Positions 1-9,700 of a stretch of 64,000 nt of DNA are shown in pieces. A program made the position numbers and the translations under genes. The DNA lies in assembly GCA_964354155.1 (NCBI GenBank), contig CAYGYG010000006.1:62001-126000 (forward strand). Direction: 5' to 3'. The notes below the pieces were generated by a model, which was not told the DNA's origin, did no database searches, and saw nothing but the letters and a program-made list of their open reading frames with translations. Origin of the DNA: CAYGYG01 sp964354155. Lineage in GTDB: Bacteria; Hydrothermota; Tepidihabitantia; SM23-42; CAYGYG01. Within the stretch, counting starts at the first letter, position 1, and each line of letters opens with the position of its first letter.

Positions 1-1
1 C

Positions 2-928
2 TCGAGCGACAGCAATGTCACATACATCGGGACCATACCCGCCCCAGACACTATAGCCACTGACATCAAATACTGCGCCTATGATAACACGTTCTGGGTT
101 GCCTGCAACCCGATGACGAGACGGGTCTACAAGATTAGCGCAACCGGCACGGTCTTGAGGCAGTTTGCCAATCCGGCCAATGACTATCCGACCGGCCTGG
201 CCTGGGTCGAACGCGACCGTCAGCTGTTCCTCGCCGACCGACGAACCGCCCAGAATACGTTCCCTCAGTATATCTATGTGGCGGACACACTGGGCGCGAC
301 CGTCCGTCGCATGGATGAGGTGCTCAGGGCCAATGTCGGACCACGGTGTCTGGCGTTTGAACCGCTGGGACCGGGGAGCGGTTCGCTGCTTCACATCTAC
401 ACCTCGTTCAACACCGGTGGAACTCAGATCGACTCGATAGGTCTCTATGAATTAAGGCGTGCCGATGCGACGATCGTCCAACGCCTGCTTCTGCCCGGCT
501 GGAATGCACGGGGTATCGAATACGACCCGCGCGACGGCAACTACTGGATAACCACGCCGCAGTCGCCGGACCGTTCGATCGTCAAAATCGCCGGCTTCTA
601 CGGACCGCAGAACCTGGTTGAAGAGGAGTTAAGCGGTGCCTTGACGGCAAACGTCCTCTATCTCTATCCGTGCCAACCCAATCCGTTCACCAAGACGGTG
701 AAGATCAGCTACCAGTTGCCGGCGAGAACCAGGGTGGCGCTCAACGTCTACGATGCTTCGGGACGTCTGGTCACGACCCTGCTTGACCGCACCGAGGACG
801 CCGGTCTGAAAACGGTGAGCTGGAGCGGAACGACGAGCGACGGGACGGAGATTGCCAATGGAGTCTACTTCTACCGCCTGGAGACTAAGAATCAATCACT
901 GGTTCGCAAGCTCGTACTGACACGATAG
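2..928 (+). CDS. Secreted beta-propeller-like protein with C-terminal sorting domain (5' end missing)
   Basis: The frame is open from the first bases of the window, so the true start lies upstream; 308 residues are visible. The N-terminal two thirds has short strand-rich repeats (for example the segments around TFWVACNP, GLAWVERDRQLFLAD and GIEYDPRDGNYWI), as in NHL/YncE-type propellers, although no blade count can be made from a fragment. The last about 85 residues form a FlgD-like Ig / type IX sorting domain: YPCQPNPF, then ISYQLP, VYDASGRLV, NGVYFYRLE and a basic KLVLTR end. This predicts export and surface anchoring or release. A strong terminator follows within 25 bases. The substrate or partner is unknown. 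The sorting domain is certain by eye; the propeller call is moderate. Confidence 0.85.
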   Translation, partial: SSDSNVTYIGTIPAPDTIATDIKYCAYDNTFWVACNPMTRRVYKISATGTVLRQFANPANDYPTGLAWVERDRQLFLADRRTAQNTFPQYIYVADTLGATVRRMDEVLRANVGPRCLAFEPLGPGSGSLLHIYTSFNTGGTQIDSIGLYELRRADATIVQRLLLPGWNARGIEYDPRDGNYWITTPQSPDRSIVKIAGFYGPQNLVEEELSGALTANVLYLYPCQPNPFTKTVKISYQLPARTRVALNVYDASGRLVTTLLDRTEDAGLKTVSWSGTTSDGTEIANGVYFYRLETKNQSLVRKLVLTR

Positions 929-948
929 CCGATATCTGAAGAACAAAG

Positions 949-984
949 GGGGGTGGGCCAAAGCCCACCCCCGTTCATTTCTTC
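949..984 (+). terminator. Rho-independent terminator
   Basis: A perfect 10-bp stem (GGGGGTGGGC at 949-958 with GCCCACCCCC at 963-972) closes a CAAA loop and is followed by a T-rich run. It lies just after the stop codon at 926-928. Confidence 0.85.
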
Positions 985-1174
985 AATCGCCGCAATTCTT
1001 CTTCTCGTAACAGTTTAACCGTTCTATGATTATGAAATATCAGTGCTCCATTTCCCTCCTTGTCCTCTTTCCATTCGTAGCGTCGGCCGGAGGTCTCGCG
1101 GAGGTCTCTGTCTCACGCCGAGTGTTTGACACGAGGCGGAGTCTCCGAGAGGATTTTATACCCGACTACATCTG

Positions 1175-1370
1175 TTCGATGGCATATAAAATGCCACCCT
1201 ACGGTGCAGTTGTAGCGTCGGGTCTTGTGCCCGACCAGGCTGTTCTATCTTTCGTAGGGTCGGATTTTACATCCGACCGGGGTCTGTTCTACGGTGCAGT
1301 TGTAGCGTCGGGTCTTGTGCCCGACCAGTCTGTTCGGCTCGGTGGCATATAAAATGCCACCCTACGAATG
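1175..1370. repeat. Cluster of REPIN-like palindromic modules
   Basis: Four short hairpins lie in tandem or nested: TGGCAT/ATGCCA around 1180-1196, TCGGG/CCCGA around 1217-1235, TCGGAT/ATCCGA around 1258-1276 and TGGCAT/ATGCCA around 1342-1358. A 36-base unit is repeated exactly at 1201-1236 and 1291-1326. Outer arms CGTAGGGT (1253-1260) and ACCCTACG (1359-1366) make the distal part an inverted doublet with a third hairpin inserted. The same modules recur at 2102, 44398 and 51651. The 929-1401 interval otherwise holds only the terminator; the ORF crossing it is made mainly of repeat. Confidence 0.85.
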
Positions 1371-1401
1371 AATCAAGGCCGCGTGATCGGACGGAAGGTC
1401 T

Positions 1402-1710
1402 TCATATTTCGAGGTTCTTGAATGGGTTGGGGTCGGAGTAGAGTCGCGTGGCATAGCGGCACAGAATGCTTTTCTTCTCACACTCGAGGCGATTCAGGCA
1501 GATATCGTTGATCCATTCACATTTCTGTTCGGCGTTGTGGGTGTCGAATACTTCGCAGCATTTCTGGATCATGCCGATCGTCTTGCTGGCAAGGGGGCAG
1601 TCCAGATCGACTTTCTGCGTTTCGCCAGGAGCTGGAACCATGAGGAGGAGTATATGAAGGAATCGACGAATGTCAAGGGTGGACTGAACCGGCATTTTAT
1701 GTTGACACAC
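1402..1710 (-). CDS. Small cysteine-rich hypothetical protein
   Basis: This 102-codon frame on the minus strand starts at GTG 1710; an ATG five codons further in is an alternative. No family is recognised. Visible features are an N-terminal basic then hydrophobic stretch (RRFLHILLLMVP) that could be a weak signal peptide, and a body with seven cysteines, including a CC pair, spaced as in small disulfide-bonded or metal-binding proteins. The C-terminus is short and polar (DPNPFKNLEI). It is flanked by repeats on the 3' side and by the tRNA-Gly promoter on the opposite strand, which overlaps its start region. It could be secreted. Coding status is plausible because the Cys pattern and composition are protein-like, but there is no Shine-Dalgarno site to confirm the start. 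Confidence 0.5.
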   Translation of the reverse strand: MCQHKMPVQSTLDIRRFLHILLLMVPAPGETQKVDLDCPLASKTIGMIQKCCEVFDTHNAEQKCEWINDICLNRLECEKKSILCRYATRLYSDPNPFKNLEI

Positions 1711-1729
1711 CCTCGGCTTTGCATATAAT
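1702..1729 (+). promoter_or_regulatory. Sigma-70-type promoter of tRNA-Gly
   Basis: TTGACA at 1702-1707 and TATAAT at 1724-1729 are separated by 16 bases; the predicted transcript start near 1736 is about 22 bases before the tRNA. Confidence 0.8.
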
Positions 1730-1757
1730 GAAGCTCGTTCAGCTCATTGCCGATTCT

Positions 1758-1829
1758 GCGGGAGTAGCTCAGCGGTAGAGCGTCACCTTGCCAAGGTGAG
1801 GGTCACGGGTTCAAATCCCGCCTCCCGCT
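1758..1829 (+). tRNA. tRNA-Gly (GCC)
   Basis: Acceptor arm GCGGGAG (1758-1764) pairs with CTCCCGC (1822-1828), discriminator T at 1829. The anticodon stem encloses TTGCCAA, giving anticodon GCC. The T-arm carries GGTTCAAATCC. CCA is not encoded, consistent with the tRNA nucleotidyltransferase gene at 59290-60642. Confidence 0.97.
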
Positions 1830-1970
1830 TGCCCCGCCGAGGGCGGGACAGCCGATCGCTAATAGCCAATGGCGTGTGGTCTGACAGTAAAAGTCCGGTA
1901 CTCACTTTTCGGCCATCAGCTATAAGCTATAAGCCATCAGCCGTGATTTTTGCTTTTGGCAAAATCACAT

Positions 1971-2042
1971 GGCGGCATAGCCAAGTAGCAAGGCGGCGGT
2001 CTGCAAAACCGCTATTCGCCGGTGCGAATCCGGCTGCCGCCT
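1971..2042 (+). tRNA. tRNA-Cys (GCA)
   Basis: Acceptor arm GGCGGCA (1971-1977) pairs with TGCCGCC (2035-2041), discriminator T at 2042 as expected for tRNA-Cys. The anticodon loop CTGCAAA gives GCA. A hairpin with GTGATTTT / AAAATCAC arms lies directly upstream at about 1943-1969. CCA is not encoded. Confidence 0.96.
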
Positions 2043-2101
2043 TTGGTAGGATACAGGGATTTGACAGGATACAGGATACAGGGCACAGGGATGAGGGAAC
2101 C

Positions 2102-2126
2102 GTAGCGTCGGGTCTTGTGCCCGACC
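2102..2126. repeat. Single palindromic module (TCGGG...CCCGA type)
   Basis: GTAGCGTCGGGTCTTGTGCC followed by CGACC is identical to the modules at 1212-1236 and 1302-1326. It stands alone here, between tRNA-Cys and the convergent radical SAM gene. Confidence 0.8.
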
Positions 2127-2186
2127 TGTCGGTTCGGTGGCTTTGCCTTTCTGATGTTCTGATTCGCTGATACCCCTCCCACTGAT

Positions 2187-3227
2187 TCACTGATACCCTG
2201 ATCCACTTGCCTTCGGCAGGCCGGAGTCGGCTATCTCTCGCACCGCCCGGGCCATCATGCAGAAGAACTCTGCTTTCTTCAGATAGCTCCCCTTCTCAAG
2301 GTTTGCTATCCCCATGCATTTGAAGCAGTATTTCCGCAGGGCGCAGCGATAACAATCGAGAAAGTGCTTTTCTTTAAGCGCCCGGATTCTTTTCAATATA
2401 GACGATTTCTGCCAGATGTCGACCAGTGGCTTCTTGCGGATGTTCCCCGCCGAAATCTGCATTCCTTCGCACGGATAAACGTCACCGGTTGGTGAAATCG
2501 CCATAACGCTGCGTGCGGCATTGCAGACGAGTCCGATGCGCTGGTCTTCGCAGAAGTACTTCTGATTTGCTTTGACAAAGTGTGCGGCAACCCGGCCCGC
2601 GTCCTCGGGTGCAATGCGGTACTGAAGCGGCGTGAGATCCGAGTTATTCCGCGGCGTGATGTAGGGCTCAGCCTGGAAGTCGGCGCCGAGCTTGCGGGCC
2701 ATTTGCCGAATCCTGGTCAGCTGACGCACGTTGAATCGATTTATCGTCATTTTGAGACGGACCGGCACGCGACTTGCTCTGAGTTTCTCGATTCCGGCCA
2801 TCATTCTGCTGAAGGAACCTGGGACGCGTGTGAAGCGGTCGTGGGTCGAGGCATTGGCGCCGTAGATACTCAGGTCGACGCACTCGAAGCCAAGCCGTGC
2901 GAGTCGGTGGGCAACCTGCTCTGTTATCAAGGTGCCGTTGCTCATCAGACGCAGGGCAAAGCTCTTCTTCCGCGCATACTGGGCAATCCTGAAGAAATCT
3001 CTTCTTACCAATGGCTCGCCGCCGGAGAATGATACGTACAGGCAGCCGAGCCCGGCCAGCTGATCCAGTACCGACTTCACTTCCTCGTAAGTAAGCTCCC
3101 GTCCCTTCTTGGGCGTTTGGTAGCAGTGGAGGCAGTCAAGGTTGCAGCGGTACGTCAACTCCAAGATCGTGCCCAAGGGAACCGACTTCCGGATACAGTC
3201 TTTGACGATTGCACCGAATTTTCGCAC
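2187..3227 (-). CDS. Radical SAM/SPASM-domain enzyme (peptide-modifying type)
   Basis: About 27 residues after the chosen start comes ELTYRCNLDCLHCYQ, the CX3CX2C cluster that binds the SAM-cleaving [4Fe-4S]. FSGGEPL follows, then the core of an AdoMet radical barrel. The C-terminal 110 residues have the spaced cysteines of a SPASM domain (YPCEGM, LDCYRCALRKYC, CMG, FFC), which holds auxiliary clusters. Relatives include PqqE-like and thioether-forming RiPP maturases and anaerobic sulfatase maturases. No N-terminal RRE (PqqD-like) domain is visible. GTG at 3227 is chosen; a TTG at 3326 would extend the protein by 33 residues, but its first codons lie in a dispersed repeat. The divergent neighbour is a 58-codon peptide gene, which suggests a peptide substrate (inference). 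Confidence 0.85.
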   Translation of the reverse strand: MRKFGAIVKDCIRKSVPLGTILELTYRCNLDCLHCYQTPKKGRELTYEEVKSVLDQLAGLGCLYVSFSGGEPLVRRDFFRIAQYARKKSFALRLMSNGTLITEQVAHRLARLGFECVDLSIYGANASTHDRFTRVPGSFSRMMAGIEKLRASRVPVRLKMTINRFNVRQLTRIRQMARKLGADFQAEPYITPRNNSDLTPLQYRIAPEDAGRVAAHFVKANQKYFCEDQRIGLVCNAARSVMAISPTGDVYPCEGMQISAGNIRKKPLVDIWQKSSILKRIRALKEKHFLDCYRCALRKYCFKCMGIANLEKGSYLKKAEFFCMMARAVREIADSGLPKASGSGYQ

Positions 3228-3300
3228 GGCGAATTGTAGCCCATTGGTAGGGTTTGTAAAGGAGAGATATCGATAGATGTATCGCGGGTCGGGTTTTGTC

Positions 3301-3372
3301 ACTCTGAGGGAAACGAAGAGTCTCAATTAGATCCTTCGCCCTCGGGGCTCAGGATGACAGAGGCGGCGGATG
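3301..3372. repeat. Dispersed repeat copy (shared with 35384-35453)
   Basis: A 23-base stretch at 3316-3338 is identical to 35384-35406, and both copies continue, after a variable segment, into AGATGACAGAGGCG or a near match. It overlaps the possible upstream start of the radical SAM gene, which makes that start doubtful. Confidence 0.7.
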
Positions 3373-3397
3373 GCGGCCGCCGGCCTCTTTTTTACCA

Positions 3398-3425
3398 TTG
3401 ACAAATTCCCCAATGTATGTAGTAT
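3398..3425 (+). promoter_or_regulatory. Promoter upstream of the 58-codon peptide gene and S8 protease
   Basis: TTGACA at 3398-3403, 16 bases, TAGTAT at 3420-3425. The predicted start is near 3432, leaving a leader of about 125 bases before the small gene. Confidence 0.65.
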
Positions 3426-3557
3426 CGTCATACGAGCAGTTACGCACCTGATTTGTGTCAGAGAATGCTGTTATACGAGGAATGATACCGGGGTAGGATT
3501 CTCATCTGAAGTCTAATCGTACCGGACGTAAGAGTTTGTCAGGTTTAAATAAAGGAG

Positions 3558-3734
3558 ATGCCTGTGAAGAAGAGTAAGAAGAGTCGTCGTGATGGCAAAG
3601 ACACGACTGTGTCCTGTAGGGAAAAGAAGGTTTACCAAAAGCCCCAAATAAAAACGGAGAAGATAAAGTTTCAAAGCTCGATTCAGTGCAGTAAGACGTC
3701 CTTTACACCGGGATGCACTGAAATGCTGTCATAA
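3558..3734 (+). CDS. 58-aa peptide, candidate RiPP precursor (YxxPxI leader motif)
   Basis: An AAAGGAG Shine-Dalgarno site lies directly before ATG 3558; GTG 3564 in the same frame has better spacing and could be the real start. The peptide is very basic at the N-terminus (KKSKKSRR), has Cys20, then KKVYQKPQIKTEKI, in which Tyr26-x-x-Pro29-x-Ile31 matches the YxxPx(L/I) element that RRE (PqqD-like) domains recognise in lasso and related leaders. The remaining 22 residues are Ser/Thr-rich with Cys44 and Cys53 (SIQCSKTSF, TPGCTEM). No signal peptide or transmembrane segment is seen. It diverges from the radical SAM/SPASM gene and precedes the S8 protease gene in the same direction. Precursor function is inference; it could be an unrelated small basic protein. 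Confidence 0.55.
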   Translation: MPVKKSKKSRRDGKDTTVSCREKKVYQKPQIKTEKIKFQSSIQCSKTSFTPGCTEMLS

Positions 3735-3797
3735 GTATTGACAACGCAGACTAATAGAGGCGATCTCGGTGCCGTGAAACTGAACAAGGGAGGTTCT

Positions 3798-6700
3798 ATG
3801 TGGAACAAGTGTTTTGTCGTTCTGGTCGTCCTTAATTCCCTCCTGATAGCCCAGACCGCCGACGCTCCGACCAATCCCCAGACACCGAGTCCAAAAATCT
3901 GGGCAACCGACGATGTGAACAACCTGCCGGAATTTCGTCGCATTACCACGCCGATCAAGCCGTATCTTCCTAAGAATCAAGGCGGCGGTCAGCAGATCCT
4001 CCAGCCTATACCCATTCCGGTAGAGGGAAACAGATTTGTGCGTCCGAAACAGATTATTGAACGATGGAAGGTTTCCGGGGCGCAGACTTTCCATGCGCCG
4101 AAAGAGAATCCGTATGTAAAGGGCGAGCTGGTCATCCAGTTCAATGAGCAGGGGCGAGCCAAACTCAACGTTGCTCGTTCTACCGACGGAATGATCATGA
4201 CCGGGATCAACGCGGTCGATGCGCTAAATGCGAAGTATGGTGCGCATGAGATGGCCCGGGTTGTCAAGGATGAAGAGCTTCCGCCCAAGGCCAAAGAATT
4301 CAGGCTGGATTTGATCTACGTTCTCAAGGTTGACGAATCGCTCGATCTGGAGAAGGTGGCGAAGGAGTATCGCTCGATTACCGAGGTCAAAGGGTGTTCC
4401 CCGAACTACTACGGACAGAAGTGTAATGTCGCAAAGACCTATCCCAACGACACGTATTTCGATTGGGCGCCGAATCTGACGCAGGGGCCCGAGGCATGGA
4501 CAATTAGCCGTGGCAGTTCCACGGACACGATAGCGATTCTCGACATCGAACAGTTCAATATAGCACATCCTGACCTGGATAATAATTACTCTGGAAACGG
4601 CAGTAATGAAAGTGGATATCCGTTTAACGGCACTGGCTCATGGCATGGCACCGGTTGCGCCGGTCACGCGTGCGCTGAGATCAACAATGCCGCTGGCATC
4701 TCAGGTTCGGCCGGTGGGTGGGGAGCGACCCGAGGCATCCTATGGCTGCCCTATCGTTTTGGTACTTTAGCAGGCAATATCGCGGGCATCACGTATGCGA
4801 TCACTAACGGTGCCAGCGTTATCTCCCAATCCATTGCCTTCAGTGGGAACACTGCGGGACTTGAGGATGCTTTTGCCACTGCGTTGGCCAATAATGTGTT
4901 GTCTTTTGCTGCCGCGGGAAACGAGAACAATTACGATCTTACGTACTATGCCCCGGCCATGTTTGCCGGTGTTGTAGCGGTTGGCGGAATGAACAATCTT
5001 GATCGACACTGGGCATGGGATGACTCTTCGGGTTCAAACTATGGCTCTCACATTGACATCCTTGGTCCGGGCGACTTGCACTGGTCATGTGATGCCACTG
5101 GCTACACCGGGAATTATGGCGGGACCTCGTGGGCAACACCCCGGGTCGCAGCTATCGCCGCCATGGTTGTCAACTACCGAAATATCCGCGGAGTGGCTCT
5201 TAGGGACGTGATGGAGCGTGCCGCCGATGAGACCGAGTATTTGAGCGTTGGTAAGTTCATGTGGCACCCGCCGTATTATGGACTGATGGGTTCGGGCCGG
5301 GCCAATGCGTATGAAGCCTTGATGGCGTACGACAAGAATGTTTCGACGAACTGGATTGCCGCATCTTCCAATAACGTTCCGTACGTCAACTGTAAAGATA
5401 TGTACCTTGATTTTGACGTAAGAGATTCGTTGCACGGCAAGCATTCACAGTCGCTCGCACCTAATGTCTCAACCCGCGTTCGTGCCATGGTCCAGAACCG
5501 CGGCAAGCAGACCGAATCATTCAACGTAACATGCACCGTTGACTCTGCCGGAACGAGGATCTTCCAGAACCGGCAGTTGGTGACCGGTCTTGCTTCATCC
5601 AAGGCCAAGGTGGTTCAATTCGATCCTTTCAGAGTCGGCGCCGACAACTTCAATTACCGAATCAACGTCATCACCGACCTTACCGGTGACAACAACCGCC
5701 GCAATGACACATTCGGCATCACCGCCCGGTCCACCCGTAATGATACAGTCCAATACGATATCGGTGACTATGATATCGCCTATACTGATCCGTGGGCAGC
5801 GTGGGCGGTTAGGTTTGTACCGGATAGATCATGTACCTTGAAGGCCATGCAGTTTATGCTTTACGGAGGCGGCGTTGCGTGCACTCTGTTAGTCTGGGAT
5901 GAGACTGCGGGCAAACCCGGTTCTCGAATCGGTTCGGCACAGGCATACACAGCAGGCGCAGGGCCATCATGGAACACGGTCTCATTAGGCTCTCCAGTTT
6001 TCATTGCCAAGCCGGTCTGGGTCGGGTTCAAGACGCCGGGAAGTGCACCGAACTATGTTGCACCTTGCTTAGATCGTCGCTCGGACGCGGGGATGAGCTA
6101 CTACGCTGCGTCGGGTGGGGGATCCGGTGCCGGAGATTGGGGTGCACTAGGTGAGGACCTGCTTCTAAGGCCGATTGTAGCTTATCAAGGAGTCAACACG
6201 AATGACGTCGCATCCAGAGTTATCATTGCTCCGCCAGGCGCGGTCGTCAAGGGCGTTGCCCAGCTGCCGCAAGCAACGGTTGGGAACGTCGGGTCAGCCT
6301 CTAATTCATTCAACGTCGTCTGCAGAATAGACTCGGCAAGCGTAAACAAGTATTTATCGACCAAGGCCGTCGGCAGTCTGAGTCTGGGGGATACGGCCCG
6401 CGTGGTTTTCGACCCCTGGATTCCGAACTGGGAAGGCGGCACGTACAACATGACGATTTACACTGACCTCGGCACGGATCAGAACCGGCGCAACGACACG
6501 TTGCGGCTGAACATCACGTCAAACACCACGGCTGAGTTGACTGCCGGCGAAGGGTCGGCGGCGTACTATTTCGGCAGCAGTGGCTATTTCGCAGTGAAGT
6601 TTACACCCGCAGGAGCTTGTTCGGTAATGAGCGGTCGCATCACGATCTACACCTACGGTGCCGGAAGCGCCACGGCCTGCACCCTCTTTGTCTGGGATGA

Positions 6701-9700
6701 CAACAGTGGTGTTCCTGGCAGTATCGTGCGTGGGCCGATTTCATATTCGGGTTCGCCGTACTACCCGACATGGAACAACATTGCAGTTGCACCTTACTAC
6801 ACGGCTGGACCTTTCTGGCTCGGGACTTTTTCTCCAGGAGGCAATCCGGACGGGAAGTCCGTGATGGGCGACAACGTGAGTCCGCCGAATAATGGTCGAT
6901 CCTATGTGAGTACGACAAGAACCGGACCCTTCAACCTTGGTTCCCACAATTGGCTGATTCATGCGAATATCAAGTACCTGTCAACCTACAGCAACGATGT
7001 CGGCGTGCAATCGATCGATGCGCCGACCGCGGTGATCAAACAGAAGACCGCGGTGACGCCCAGTGCGACCATCAAGAATTATGGGAACAACACACAGAGC
7101 TTCAATGTACGGTGCACATTCGACACCTCGGGTGTGACTGTCTACACCTCACAGAAGACTGTGACCAGCCTTATGCCGACACAGACAGCGGCGGTCAACT
7201 TCGATGCGTTCTCGGCCGAATCACTCTATAAATACTATCACCAAAGAGTTACGACCATGCTCGCTGGTGACCAAAACCCGGCCAACGATAGTCTGATCGA
7301 TAGCACCTACTGCAGTGATCTGGACATCATCAGCTATTCCACGAGTCCTTATTACTACTGGGGCGACTCGACCTACGCGTGCGTGCGTTTCACGCCGGAG
7401 AAACCTTGCAGCGTGGTTGGCTCTTGGATTGCCTTGCGAGACGGAAACAACCAATGGGTCAATCCATGTTCCACATTCCTATGGAATCGGCGAGGCAACG
7501 GCCGGACTTACCCGGGTGGACTGGTCTGGTCGGAGCGATGGACTCCCGCCAACCCGGGCGACACTGCGGGATGGTTCAGACGAACGATTCCGGCCACGTT
7601 CTACGATCGAAACCAAGATTTCTGGATTGGAGGTTGGACGCCCAACACTGGCACACACCAGCCCGACTTTATGCTTGACGCGTATTTGCACCATGAGCGG
7701 AGCTACTACGACCGGAATCGGGACTCGACCTGGTGGTATCCGCTGCTCGGCGACTGGAACATCGAAGCGATTGTCAAGTATCGGCGCATGGATAGCCCAC
7801 AGGCGCCGTACGTTTTTGCGAACAAGACGGGGATAGGAAACAATGCTGTCTATTCGCGGTGGCAGAAAATCCTTCAGGACACGCTGGGCAATCCGGCGGA
7901 GGTCGACCACTATGTTGTCTATCGCGATACAACACCGCGCTATGTGCCCGGAGTCGGTTCGTTCCTGATCGGTCAACCTGAAACGACCTATACCGACGCC
8001 GGCGCGGTCATCCAGACTAGTGATTACTTCTACCTTGTTAAGGCGCGGGATGTGTACGACCAGTATTCCAAGCCCTCCAACATGGCCTACAAATTCCGGC
8101 AGTTCTTGAACGAGAACGCATCGACGACGGACAAGAACTGGATTACGATCCCGTACAACTCGCCGTATGATTCGGCCAGCCGTTTCATCGACGATGTCGA
8201 TCGCTATATCTGTCAGTCCATCACCAAGCGCGACCCGGCGACACAGCTGTACAAGTCGTGCTACTGGGATGACTTGATGGGCTGGGTAGACAACTTCGCG
8301 ATCGAGAAGGGCCAAATGTATGAAGTGGTCATCGGTGCTGACACGGCCGCACGGATCGTCGGTTCGCACGATCCGGACTTCAGTGTTCCCCTAAACGAGA
8401 ATCCAAGCAATACCGACAAGAACTGGGTCTCAATCCCCTACAATGCAGTATATGACTCGGCGAGCGACGTCATTGGCGAAGTCGGACGATATCTCTGCCA
8501 GTCCTTCACCAAGAGGGACCCGACGACCCAGCTGTACAAGTCCTGTTACTGGGATGACCTGATGGGCTGGGTTGACAACTTTCCTATTGTACGCGGCATG
8601 GGCTATGAGATGGTTGTCTCCAAGGACACGCTCTGGAAGCCAAGGGTCATCAATAATCTCACCGGAGGCACGTTCAGCCGAGGTCGATTGGTGCCCGCTG
8701 TCTCTCGGTCCGGTCCGACCCTATTGAAGCCGCGGTTTCCGGCGAACGAATTGAGTCCGGTTGAGATGCACGGCAGCGGGACAGCTAGTGCGGTCGCCGC
8801 TACCGAGACGAAGCGCTTTGCCGGTGGAGAGTCGCATCTTGTTCGTGGCTATCTGGGCAATACCGCCGGCGGTAGGATCACAATGACGGCGTATGTGCTA
8901 AATCGACCGGATGAGATCCTGACTGAAGCCGCCGAAGGTTGTGGTGTCACCGGGAACGGGAAAACTGCACTCTGGTGGTGTCAGCCAGGCAACCTGTTCT
9001 CACCGTGGCGGGACAGGGAGAAGATGCTGGCGGCGTTTTCTGGTGAATTCGAGGCCGGAAAGGCAGGGCATCGAGGCTACTTTGCCATTGCAGCTTCGAC
9101 GCTGAGATCGACCGAGAACGGTACGTGGTGCGGGACGATTGCGCTGGCTCCGATCCCCACGCCGCGGGTGACAAGAACGGACTCGGGCAATTTGATTTCT
9201 TGGATGCCGGTCCGGAACGGCTATGTGCTTGGCTACCTGCTGTATCGTGGCGCAGATGGCATATGCTATCCGGAACAGGTGAACGCCAGCGTGCTCACGA
9301 CGAGTACGTATCTCGACCTCGGGGCACCGGCGGAAGCGCAGTACGCTCTCGGACTTGTGTATGTCGGTGGGCACGAGTCAAAGGTGCTTTCGGCCAACTG
9401 CGCACGTGATATGTATAGGCTTGCTGAAGAAACCGAAGAGGTCCTTCCGACTTGCATTGACTTTACGGGCGTCACGCCCAATCCGTTTTCACGGGCAGCA
9501 GTTCTTGCATACCAACTTCCGGTTGGAGATCGTGTGGTGATTGAGGTATTTGACGCGGCGGGGAAGGCCATGCGGAGTCTAGTACGCGGGCCAAAGGCCC
9601 CGGGCTTTTACAGGCTCACATGGGACGGCCGCGGGGAGCGGGGACAACTGCTTGCAAATGGGGTCTATTTTGTCAGAATGGAGACGCGGTCGTTTCGCAA

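Noticed and set aside
1026..1352. 108-codon plus-strand ORF
   Set aside because: After a signal-like start it runs through the palindromic repeats and translates the repeat unit twice. It may be the stub of a gene broken by repeat insertion, but it has no protein-like body.
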